Positions 26,285 to 34,078 of a stretch of DNA of 64,000 nt are shown here, piece by piece. The translations under genes and the position numbers were made by a program. The notes below the pieces were generated by a model. The model did not search any database, was not told where the DNA came from, and worked only from the letters and a program-made list of their open reading frames with translations. The DNA is from Chitinophaga sp. H8 (GTDB lineage: Bacteria; Bacteroidota; Bacteroidia; Chitinophagales; Chitinophagaceae), in the NCBI RefSeq assembly GCF_040567655.1, contig NZ_JBEXAC010000001.1, positions 2,604,001 through 2,668,000 on the forward strand. The letters run 5' to 3'. Numbering within the stretch: position 1 is the first letter of the stretch; the number at the start of each line of letters is the position of its first letter.

Positions 26285-27514
26285 ATGGCGCTCAGTTTCC
26301 GTTCCTTTCTCCGCAACTATGCAGGTATTTTGTTATTACTGGGAGGTATAGCCGTTGGCAGTATCCTGGGGCTTATCTTCGGTAAAGACGTAGCGGTGAT
26401 CAAACCTGTAGGAGATATTTTTCTGAATCTTCTCTTTACGGCAGTGATTCCGCTGGTATTTTTTGCCATAGCTTCCGCCATTGCACAGGTAGACCGCTCC
26501 CAGCCACTGGGACGGATAATAGCCGCTATGTTTCTGGTATTCCTGGGCACTATCCTGGTTGCCGCCTTGCTGACCATCGTAGCTACCTGGATTTTTCCGA
26601 TCCGGGTGCAGCTGGCAGCAGGATTAAAAGTAACGGAAACCATCAGCGAACAAAGTATAGGTGCACAGATTACCTCATTACTAAGCGTAAACGAGTTTTT
26701 TGAATTGCTGACCCGGAAAAACATGCTTCCCTTTATCATCTTTGCGGTATTGCTGGGTTTTTCCGTATTACGTGCCGGCGAAGCAGCGGCACCTTTCCGC
26801 AGGTTCCTGTATGCCGGCAACGAGGTGATGAAACAATTACTCATCCTGATCATGAAACTGGCACCCATTGGGCTGGGCGCCTACTTTGCCTACCAGGTAG
26901 GCGTAGTAGGGCCACAACTTTTTGGAGCCTATGCCAAACCATTAGGGCTCTATTATGGGCTAGGCCTGTTCTACTATCTGGCAGGGTTCAGCTGTTATGC
27001 ATTTCTGGCAGGAGGTATAGCAGGCGTTAGAAAATACTGGAAGAACAATATGGTGCCTTCTCTTACCGCTGTAGGCACCTGCAGCAGCATTGCCACTATT
27101 CCTGCCAACCTGGATGCATCCCGTAAAATGGGCGTGCCGGAGCATATTGGCAATGTGGTAATCCCATTGGGCGCCTCCCTCCACAAAGATGGCTCCAGTA
27201 TCTCTTCTATAATTAAAATAGCTGTTGCTTTTGCCATACTGGGCAAAGGATTTAACAGCCCAGAGGCTGTGTTGCTGGCCTTAGGCATCACTGTTATTGT
27301 AAGCATCGTAGAAGGAGGCATTCCTAACGGAGGGTATGTAGGAGAACTACTGGCCATGTCCGTATATGGATTTCCGGTAGAAGTGCTCCCTGCCCTGCTG
27401 ATCATTGGCACTCTGGTAGATCCAATGGCCACTTTGCTGAATGCCACCGGCGATACGGTTGCAGCAATGCTTGTAACCAGGGTACTAAAACCTAAAAAAG
27501 GAGTGGCCACTTAA
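26285..27514 (+). CDS. Dicarboxylate/amino acid:cation symporter (DAACS, GltT/DctA-like)
   Basis: The 409-residue membrane protein has the DAACS fold: KPVGDIFLNLLFTAVIPLVF in the N-terminal scaffold, the hairpin HP1 serine region (GTCSSIATIPANLDA), the helix 7 motif before PLGASLHKDGSSIS, and HP2 near IPNGGYVGELLAMSVYGFP. These transporters take up glutamate, aspartate or C4-dicarboxylates with Na+ or H+; the substrate is not assigned. Its stop codon overlaps that of the convergent transsulfuration gene by four bases. Confidence 0.93.
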   Translation: MALSFRSFLRNYAGILLLLGGIAVGSILGLIFGKDVAVIKPVGDIFLNLLFTAVIPLVFFAIASAIAQVDRSQPLGRIIAAMFLVFLGTILVAALLTIVATWIFPIRVQLAAGLKVTETISEQSIGAQITSLLSVNEFFELLTRKNMLPFIIFAVLLGFSVLRAGEAAAPFRRFLYAGNEVMKQLLILIMKLAPIGLGAYFAYQVGVVGPQLFGAYAKPLGLYYGLGLFYYLAGFSCYAFLAGGIAGVRKYWKNNMVPSLTAVGTCSSIATIPANLDASRKMGVPEHIGNVVIPLGASLHKDGSSISSIIKIAVAFAILGKGFNSPEAVLLALGITVIVSIVEGGIPNGGYVGELLAMSVYGFPVEVLPALLIIGTLVDPMATLLNATGDTVAAMLVTRVLKPKKGVAT

Positions 27515-28692
27515 ACATTCACCGCCGTACTCTTTTCCTGATAAATCAAGGCTGATTTTTCAAACGCCCTATCCAGGTCAGCCAGCAAATCCGAGGCTTC
27601 TTCCAGTCCTACCGACAGGCGGATCAGGCTATCCGCCACTCCTGCCGTACGGCGTGTTGCTGCAGGGATAGATTTATGTGTCATGCTGGCGGGATGACAC
27701 AATAAACTTTTGATCCCTCCCAGGCTTTCCGCCAGTTTAAAATACCCCGTGCTGGTTACAAAGGCAGTAGCCGCTTCTTCCGTATCAGTTTTCAATGTAA
27801 AAGAGACAATGCCTCCGAATCCTTTGGCCTGCCTGGCCGCCAATGCATGCCCGGGATGGGAAGGTAAGCCGGGATAATACACCCTTTCTACTGCCGGATG
27901 TTTTTCCAGGTATTCAGCAATTATCTGTGCATTCGCGCAATGTTGCTTTACACGCAAATGCACTGTTTCAATACCCCTGATCAGCAGGAAACTGTCAAAT
28001 GGCGAAAGAATAGCCCCGCATGCATTCTGATAAAACCGGATCTCGTTTCCCAGTTCCTGTGTTTGGGTAATCACCAACCCTGCAATCAGGTCGCTATGCC
28101 CACCCAGATATTTGGTGGCACTATGTATTACAATATCTGCTCCTAACGCCAATGGCTGTTGTAATACCGGAGAGGCAAAAGTATTATCTACACAAAATAA
28201 ACATCGGTTGGCTTTTGCGATTTTTGCAATAGCGGCGATATCCGATATTTTCAGGGTGGGGTTCGTAGGTGTTTCCAGCCATATCAGTTTGGTAGCAGGT
28301 GTGATAGCATTGAATACTGCTTGTGTATCTGCTGTATCTACATAATGCACCTTGATGCCGAACTTTTCATATACTTTATTGAATAGGCGGAACGCGCCCC
28401 CATAGATATCATCTACTGCTACTATTTCATCTCCATATTTTAGCAGTTTAAGCACAGCGTCAATCGCAGCAAGACCACTGGAAAAGGCGGTACCAACTGC
28501 CCCTCCTTCCAGTTGTGCTATGATTTTTTCCAGCGCTGCCCGGGTAGGGTTATTACTTCTGGCATAGTCATATCCTTTATTGATCCCTGGTGCTTCCTGC
28601 ACAAAAGTGGAAGTTTGATAAATAGGTACGGCAATAGCACCTGTTTGCGGATCTACAGGGATAGCATGGATTAATTCAGTAATTGTACTCAT
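27511..28692 (-). CDS. Cystathionine gamma-synthase/lyase family PLP enzyme
   Basis: The 393-residue protein is a Cys/Met-metabolism PLP enzyme. K194 in SATKYLGGHSDL binds PLP, YDYARSNNPTRAALE is the family's N-terminal phosphate-binding region, and the C-terminal half has SLGGIKSLLCHPASMTH. The family includes cystathionine gamma-synthase (methionine synthesis) and gamma-lyase (reverse path). The SAM-I riboswitch upstream argues for the methionine-forming synthase (MetB role), because that element is typical of methionine biosynthesis genes. The sequence alone does not settle it. Confidence 0.9.
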   Translation of the reverse strand: MSTITELIHAIPVDPQTGAIAVPIYQTSTFVQEAPGINKGYDYARSNNPTRAALEKIIAQLEGGAVGTAFSSGLAAIDAVLKLLKYGDEIVAVDDIYGGAFRLFNKVYEKFGIKVHYVDTADTQAVFNAITPATKLIWLETPTNPTLKISDIAAIAKIAKANRCLFCVDNTFASPVLQQPLALGADIVIHSATKYLGGHSDLIAGLVITQTQELGNEIRFYQNACGAILSPFDSFLLIRGIETVHLRVKQHCANAQIIAEYLEKHPAVERVYYPGLPSHPGHALAARQAKGFGGIVSFTLKTDTEEAATAFVTSTGYFKLAESLGGIKSLLCHPASMTHKSIPAATRRTAGVADSLIRLSVGLEEASDLLADLDRAFEKSALIYQEKSTAVNV

Positions 28693-28833
28693 CGGTTGTG
28701 TTTTTTAGTTTGATGATAAAATTGATTAAACAGTGTGTGGTGTTGCTTATCAGGAAAGAAGTACGGGAGGAGGAAGATGAGCGGAAAGCGGGTCTTTACA
28801 AGTCATACCAACCTTAAGGCATTGGTATAAAAC

Positions 28834-28865
28834 CAAAAAACTCACCTGGCAGCCAGATGAGTTTT
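28834..28865 (-). terminator. Intrinsic terminator of the SAM riboswitch expression platform
   Basis: Read on the minus strand, AAAACTCATCTGG pairs with CCAGGTGAGTTTT around CTG, and a T-run follows. It lies about 40 nt downstream of the aptamer and before the transsulfuration gene, as expected for transcriptional control. A second smaller hairpin (TACCAA with TTGGTA, near 28805-28828) lies between it and the gene; otherwise 28693-28833 holds no feature I can name. Confidence 0.85.
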
Positions 28866-28902
28866 CTCTATTTTGAATAATGTAAAGTAAACCTGAATAC
28901 TG

Positions 28903-29014
28903 ACTTATCTTTCCTCCTTTCAGGAGGATGGATGAAGCACCTGTCTGCAGTAGTGTACTGTAGATGGTTGCTAAGACGTCATCGGGCCATTTCCCTCAGT
29001 CTTTCTTGATAAGA
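28903..29014 (-). ncRNA. SAM-I (S-box) riboswitch
   Basis: On the minus strand the leader has the S-box pattern: CTTATC opening the P1 stem (29013-29008), then AAGACTGAGGGAAATGGCCC, a GATGACGTCTTAGCAACC kink-turn and P3 region, AGGTGCTTCATCC, and the closing GATAAG of P1 (28909-28904). It binds S-adenosylmethionine, and a terminator hairpin follows. High SAM should then stop transcription of the transsulfuration gene. Apart from the aptamer, terminator and promoter, the gap 28693-29095 holds nothing recognisable. Confidence 0.92.
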
Positions 29015-29033
29015 AACTTTTAAAGAACTGGAG

Positions 29034-29065
29034 CAAAGGTAAATCAAGAATTTTCAATTTTCCAA
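29034..29065 (-). promoter_or_regulatory. Promoter of the riboswitch-controlled transcript
   Basis: On the minus strand TTG (29065-29063), 21 bp and TACCTTTG (29041-29034) match the Bacteroidota promoter consensus, placing the transcription start a few bases ahead of the riboswitch P1 stem. Confidence 0.6.
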
Positions 29066-29095
29066 CAATTGCTTCCTATTTTTTTTGTCCGCTAC

Positions 29096-30067
29096 TTAAT
29101 GTGGTGGTTGGTGGAGCGCCTCCAAAGTAAGCTGGATCCCCTTTTCATAAGAGCAGGGCACGTAATTGAAGTGTTGAGCAAACTTAGTTGCGTCAAAGAT
29201 GTAAGGATAATTATTCTGATACAGCATCTCACGTATTTCATTAATCGTGTTATCAAACCATCCTGCCATCCTCATCATCATTCCTCCCATTACCATATAT
29301 CGTGGTTTTACGTTTAGTTGTGCCGCGATCATATTAATGTATGCTTTTCCGGTAGGTGCCGGATTAGTAGTAGGCAGGTGCCATACCTGGTTGTCGGTAT
29401 TCTTGTTTTCGGCCAGGAGGAATAATCCTTTACCGGCGTCTGGGGTAAAAGTAAAACTGTGGGTAACCTGGTCGTTGCCCAACCACATAGCGCGGCTACC
29501 TTTCGCCAGTTTATCAATAACGAGCATATTCAGGATGCCGGTAGAGGAAGCCCCCGGGCCATAAAAATCTGCTGATCTGGCAATGCTCGCCCGGATATTG
29601 CCAGCTTTCACCTCTTCCATCAGCTTGCTGGCGATACGTGCCCGTATCTCTCCTTTTTTGCTACTGGGATGGTAAGGAGTATCCTCCGTCATTTTCCCAT
29701 TGACTAATCCATACATATATACATTGTCAAAAAAGATCAGCCTGGCTTGGGCTGCCTTGCAGGCATTGATAACATTGTCCATGATCTTGGGCCATGCCAC
29801 GCCCCATACTTTATGGTCATAAGTTAATCCGGCGCATAAAAAAACCACCGTAGCTCCTTTTACCGCCGCCAGGGTTTGTGCATAATCGGTGAGATCCGCA
29901 GGCACCAACTCAGCAACCCCGGCTGTAGTTTGTGGGTTACGTCCTACCAGCCGGACCCGCTTACTGTGTGCCAGCAACTCTTTGGTTAATTCCTTTGCGA
30001 TAATACCACCGGCCCCTAAAATGGTATATAATGGCGTAGCCTGATCATTGGTAAATGGCATATTCAT
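29096..30067 (-). CDS. NAD(P)-binding Rossmann-fold protein, NAD-dependent epimerase/dehydratase-like
   Basis: The 323-residue protein opens with a nucleotide-binding ILGAGGIIAKELTKELL motif (GxGGxx-type) followed by VRLVGRNPQ, then KGATVVFLCAGL and a catalytic-region segment FFDNVYMYG. This is the layout of atypical SDR/NAD-dependent epimerases (RfaG/GalE-like or NmrA-like). The classical YxxxK motif is not obvious, so the reaction is uncertain. The start could be 30067 or 30061. The downstream transsulfuration transcript starts independently in the gap behind it. Confidence 0.8.
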   Translation of the reverse strand: MNMPFTNDQATPLYTILGAGGIIAKELTKELLAHSKRVRLVGRNPQTTAGVAELVPADLTDYAQTLAAVKGATVVFLCAGLTYDHKVWGVAWPKIMDNVINACKAAQARLIFFDNVYMYGLVNGKMTEDTPYHPSSKKGEIRARIASKLMEEVKAGNIRASIARSADFYGPGASSTGILNMLVIDKLAKGSRAMWLGNDQVTHSFTFTPDAGKGLFLLAENKNTDNQVWHLPTTNPAPTGKAYINMIAAQLNVKPRYMVMGGMMMRMAGWFDNTINEIREMLYQNNYPYIFDATKFAQHFNYVPCSYEKGIQLTLEALHQPPH

Positions 30068-30298
30068 CTGATTTATGGTTTAAGAGGAAGACGAATGAGA
30101 ATATAAAATATTTTAAATTTTCCCGGTATATTTATTCTATTGTTATCCTTCACTTAAAGCAATGTCAATCTGATACATTCACATAAACATTTATTACATT
30201 ATATATGCAAAAATAATGTATATCGTATTTATTATTAAAAGGCTGTAATGCTTCTATGGCATTGAGATATCCATACTAATAAAAAACAAAAAATGCTT

Positions 30299-30306
30299 TA
30301 GCTTTG
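30299..30306 (+). promoter_or_regulatory. -7 element TAGCTTTG before a sensor kinase
   Basis: TAGCTTTG matches TAnnTTTG and would start transcription near 30313, supporting ATG 30364 as the kinase start. No TTG is visible at the right distance. The rest of the AT-rich gap 30068-30363 holds nothing I can name. Confidence 0.4.
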
Positions 30307-30363
30307 CTTCGCATTGGCAATAACCCTGATCATGCTTACCATCAAATAACAAGGCCCGGTTTT

Positions 30364-32541
30364 ATGTATATAAATTATGAAAAGAAAGTCTTTTACCGCT
30401 TTGCCATTTTAATACTGATGGTAATTATACTGGTATCACTTTTCATGATTGCCTTTTTCCGGAAGAAAAATACGCAGCAGCTGACGCTGGTAGTAAAGGA
30501 TCTGGTAGCCACCAAAGTAGATATCAGTCATATTGATGAAGCGATTCAGTCATTGTATGCAGCAGACAATAACTTTCGTTTTTATACCCTTACCTACGAT
30601 AATAGTTATTTCCGCAAATATACAGCAGCTATTCAGCATGTAGCTGAAAACCTGGAAGCAATAGAGAATGAGGATTCTACTGAAGCACATCTGCAGGGAT
30701 TGCTGGGCGAAAAAGAAGCAAAAGCCAGGCTGTTTATCCGGAGCAAATCATTTATAGATTCCCTGCTCAACATTTCCCAGGAATGGGATACTACTGCGCA
30801 GGCACCGATAAAAATTGCGGTAGCCCCCCCGGCATTTGTACAGCGGGAAAAAGTGGATACCGTTATTGAAGAATCTGCAGAGATTGTAAAGGGAAAGCGT
30901 AAGCTGTTTGGCAGGCTCAGGGATGCTATTACCAACAAAGTTGAGGTGCAGCAAAAGAAACAGGCGGTTACCACTATTAAGCGTGCGGTAGACAGCAGCC
31001 GGGCTTCCAAAGCTTATAATGATGCCCAGCTTAAGAAAGTGCAGGAATATTACAGTAATTTTATCAAGAGTGCACAGGCCAATCACAGGAACCTCAATCG
31101 CAAGGAATATGAACTGGTAGTAGCTAACGAACGGCTGTTCAACGAGTTACAGCATTTATTACTGGATTTAAAGCTCAGTGTGCTTGCTGCAACGGATAAA
31201 AGACGGCTGCTTTTGAGTAAGGATATTGATCAAACGCTGTATAAAATTGATAAAGGTGCCATTTGGGAAATATCTTTTATATTTTTACTGTCAGTAATCA
31301 TCATTTTTAACATCTGGCGGTTATACAGATATGATCTGGCCATGTTGAAAGCTAAAAAATCGGCCGAGAGATTTGCTTTGCTGAAAACTGAATTTGTTGC
31401 TACGATGAGCCATGAAATCAGGACCCCGCTTAATTCGCTACTCGGCTATACAGAACAGCTTGGAAGAAGTAAACTCAATGAAAATCAACGAGAATCAGTA
31501 GAAGCAATAAAGCTTTCGTCAGATATGCTGCTATCCGTCATTAATAACATCCTTGACCTTACAAAAATGGAAACTGATAAAACCATTTTAAACTTGTCTG
31601 AGTTCGCCCCAAAACAGACTATTGAAGAGGTAGCCAAAAGCCTGCATGTATTAGCACATGACAAGGGGCTGAAACTGAATACCAACATCTACTTTCCGGC
31701 TAATACCCGGCTATTGGGAGATGAATTCCGCTTAAAACAGGTCATCACTAATCTTGTAAGTAATGCGGTCAAATTTACTACACACGGTAGTGTTACCGTC
31801 AATGCATCACTGTACCCGGATAAAGAAGGCCAATCCCTGCTTAAAGTTTCAGTAACAGATACCGGCATAGGTATTAATTCTGAAGACCTGTCCAGAATAT
31901 TTGAAGAATTTATCCAGGGCGGGAATGCCAATCCCCGCAAGCAGGAAGGCAGCGGCCTGGGGCTCCATATCACTAAAAAGATCATAGATCTCCATAACGG
32001 AAAAATACAGGCAACCAGCACGGTAGGTAAAGGATCTGTTTTTAGCTTTGAAATTCCCTACAAAACAATCATTCCAACTATTACTCCTGTAAAAAAGACT
32101 TCTACAGATGCACAGGAACCGGTTCGTGTACCAGGCAAGGTACCTAATGGACTCAAATTACTGGTGGTAGACGATAGTATCCTGAACAGAAAACTACTGG
32201 CCCTGCTGCTCGACAGGATCAATGCCGATTATGTAATTGTTGGCAGTGGTGAAGAGGCTTTTGAATTGTACCAGCAACATCATTATGATATGGTGCTCAC
32301 TGACATCGATATGCCAGGCATGGATGGTATTGCCCTGACAGAGACAATCAGGGGGATGAACGATAAAAACAAAGCAGGTGTTATCATTGTTGCTATCACC
32401 GGCAATGTATTACAGGAAGATCTGGACTTTTACCTGAAAGCGGGATTGAATGACTATATTCTAAAACCTTACCGGGAAGAAGATATCCTGGAAAAGATCA
32501 ACATACATATTCAAAAGTCGCCTACCCCGGTGCTAAAGTAA
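30364..32541 (+). CDS. Hybrid sensor histidine kinase/response regulator
   Basis: The 725-residue protein has a membrane segment at about 11-33, a long extracytoplasmic helical region (to about 300), a second membrane segment (about 302-322), a HisKA domain with H350 in TMSHEIRTPLNS, a HATPase_c domain (about 455-565, with DTGIGI and GSGLGL), and a C-terminal receiver with acidic VVDDS and phospho-acceptor D in LTDIDMPGMDG (about 645). It is a self-contained phosphorelay sensor; the ligand is unknown and the periplasmic domain matches no named sensor I know. ATG 30364 is chosen because the promoter-like element lies upstream of it. An in-frame codon at 30304 would add 20 residues before the first membrane segment. 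Confidence 0.92.
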   Translation: MYINYEKKVFYRFAILILMVIILVSLFMIAFFRKKNTQQLTLVVKDLVATKVDISHIDEAIQSLYAADNNFRFYTLTYDNSYFRKYTAAIQHVAENLEAIENEDSTEAHLQGLLGEKEAKARLFIRSKSFIDSLLNISQEWDTTAQAPIKIAVAPPAFVQREKVDTVIEESAEIVKGKRKLFGRLRDAITNKVEVQQKKQAVTTIKRAVDSSRASKAYNDAQLKKVQEYYSNFIKSAQANHRNLNRKEYELVVANERLFNELQHLLLDLKLSVLAATDKRRLLLSKDIDQTLYKIDKGAIWEISFIFLLSVIIIFNIWRLYRYDLAMLKAKKSAERFALLKTEFVATMSHEIRTPLNSLLGYTEQLGRSKLNENQRESVEAIKLSSDMLLSVINNILDLTKMETDKTILNLSEFAPKQTIEEVAKSLHVLAHDKGLKLNTNIYFPANTRLLGDEFRLKQVITNLVSNAVKFTTHGSVTVNASLYPDKEGQSLLKVSVTDTGIGINSEDLSRIFEEFIQGGNANPRKQEGSGLGLHITKKIIDLHNGKIQATSTVGKGSVFSFEIPYKTIIPTITPVKKTSTDAQEPVRVPGKVPNGLKLLVVDDSILNRKLLALLLDRINADYVIVGSGEEAFELYQQHHYDMVLTDIDMPGMDGIALTETIRGMNDKNKAGVIIVAITGNVLQEDLDFYLKAGLNDYILKPYREEDILEKINIHIQKSPTPVLK

Positions 32542-32795
32542 TCCACAACCAGCATCCCCCTCCTCCTCTATATCCGGTCACTATATGTCCGGAAAGCATA
32601 TCTATGGCCTGTCAGCAGCATTTCTTCCAGGTGGTAAACACCCGCACTTTTCCTACTGATAAAAATATTTTTACACAAATACCCTACTTAATTAGTGGAC
32701 TAATAAAAATTCCCCTTATCTTTACACTGTAAATCGTAAAAATCATTCCCAACCACCAGACGTATGCCAGCAGCAAACGTCCTAAAAAACTGAAT

Positions 32796-33434
32796 ATGTT
32801 CATTATCAACAACAGATATGCGGATTTTCTGGAGGCACCGTTGCCCGAACGTTTCCCCAAGAAATTAAGAAGTATTACAAAGATTAATCCCGCAAAACAG
32901 GGCGATACCGCTCCGTTATTCTCCATTCACAGCAGCCAGCACATCGTAAATGGAGGCCTGCTGGAAGATATTGCCGGCATTACCTCCATACAAACTTTAC
33001 TAACGCGCCCGCTGGTGATTGCATTTTATTCTGTACACTGGAATGGCTACGGCCAGCGTCTGTTAGCCGCGTTACAGGATTTACAGGAAGATATCAAAGT
33101 AATGGGTGGACAATTATTGCTACTATCAGCAGAAGACAAGGCCTATTTGCAATACCAGGTAACACAGCAGTCGCTCACATTACCCATCGCACATGACACG
33201 CACAATAAAATTGCCAAGAAATTTGGTATTTATGCTGAATCTGATCCTATCTGGGACAGGATTTCCGGTATTAATGCAGACGTACCTATTCCTGCTGTTT
33301 ATGTGGTATCTCCATTAGAAAAGATCACCTATGATTTTGTAGATCCCTATTTTGAGAAGACATTACCTGCAAGAGAATTACTCACTGCAGTATACAATAC
33401 CACCGGAGAATATACCTATAGAAAGGCACAGTAA
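32796..33434 (+). CDS. Peroxiredoxin (AhpC/TSA)-fold protein lacking cysteines
   Basis: The 212-residue protein follows the AhpC/TSA layout: GDTAPLFSIHSS with HIVNGGLLEDI, a strand RPLVIAFYSVHWNGYGQRLL in place of the usual catalytic loop, and a VVSPLEKITYDFVDPYFEK segment toward the end. The positions that normally read WCPYC are W82-N83-G84-Y85-G86, and no cysteine occurs anywhere, so thiol peroxidase activity is not expected. It may be a pseudo-enzyme, a sensor or a binding protein. It lies between two kinase genes. A weak TATCTTTA element sits at 32717-32724. The preceding gap 32542-32795 has no other gene. Confidence 0.78.
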   Translation: MFIINNRYADFLEAPLPERFPKKLRSITKINPAKQGDTAPLFSIHSSQHIVNGGLLEDIAGITSIQTLLTRPLVIAFYSVHWNGYGQRLLAALQDLQEDIKVMGGQLLLLSAEDKAYLQYQVTQQSLTLPIAHDTHNKIAKKFGIYAESDPIWDRISGINADVPIPAVYVVSPLEKITYDFVDPYFEKTLPARELLTAVYNTTGEYTYRKAQ

Positions 33435-33445
33435 AATCCCTGTTG

Positions 33446-33883
33446 TTATTTGATATAAGGCAGGAAATTGCGCCGGAACTCCAGGGCAGTATTTCCCTTG
33501 ATGATATCCATCAGCGCGTCATTTAATTCTTTCAGGCTATTAGGCTTGGTGAGAAATCCGGCAGCCCCCAGCTCCCTAGTTTCGCGCTGATCCAGTTCAT
33601 GAGAAGAAGTGGTGTATATCACCACCGGAATATGTTTCAGGTGGTCCATTTTTTGTACCTCCGCGAGGAATTGTTTTCCATTGATACGGGGCATATTCAG
33701 ATCGAGGAAAATAATATCCGGCAGCACGTCTGCCTCCAGTTTTAATAATGCATCTTCCCCATTAATCGCTTCGTTATAGATGATACCGGGGGCAATTTCC
33801 TGCAGTACCTCTCCAAATATCATACGATCATCCACATCGTCGTCTATTAAAAGCACTGAGCTATATTTATTGCTATTCTGCAT
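33446..33883 (-). CDS. Single-domain response regulator (Rcp1-like)
   Basis: The 145-residue protein is a lone receiver domain with LLIDDDVDD (12-19), phospho-acceptor D61 in FLDLNMPRINGK, and a conserved Lys in the LTKPNS segment. There is no output domain, so it probably shuttles phosphate or binds partners, as in Rcp1-like receivers. An exact minus-strand -7 element TAGATTTG lies at 33901-33908, 18 bp before the ATG. It is divergent from the large kinase at 34079. Confidence 0.92.
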   Translation of the reverse strand: MQNSNKYSSVLLIDDDVDDRMIFGEVLQEIAPGIIYNEAINGEDALLKLEADVLPDIIFLDLNMPRINGKQFLAEVQKMDHLKHIPVVIYTTSSHELDQRETRELGAAGFLTKPNSLKELNDALMDIIKGNTALEFRRNFLPYIK

Positions 33884-33900
33884 ATCAATTTTAATATTTG

Positions 33901-33908
33901 CAAATCTA
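33901..33908 (-). promoter_or_regulatory. -7 element TAGATTTG for the single-domain regulator
   Basis: Exact match on the minus strand, 18 bp before the ATG at 33883; the -33 element is not clear. Confidence 0.45.
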
Positions 33909-34043
33909 TGATTTTGCGGCTACTTTAAGAAGTGCTATTCGCTAATTTAAGACGCATTTACAATATGTATTTTAACATTAATATTATAAACCAGTTTTAA
34001 ATTATTTAAATTACAAATATTTACAACGCGGCACGCCAGTTGT

Positions 34044-34051
34044 TATATTTG
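34044..34051 (+). promoter_or_regulatory. -7 element TATATTTG before the large hybrid kinase
   Basis: TATATTTG matches TAnnTTTG, 28 bp before ATG 34079. This rules against the in-frame codon at 34040 as the start. The rest of 33909-34043 is AT-rich and holds no gene. Confidence 0.5.
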
Positions 34052-34078
34052 CACACTGCATCACTATTAATCCGGCAC

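Noticed and set aside
32684..32926. An 80-codon minus-strand frame antisense to the peroxiredoxin-like gene start
   Set aside because: It overlaps a clear protein family on the other strand and shows no support of its own.
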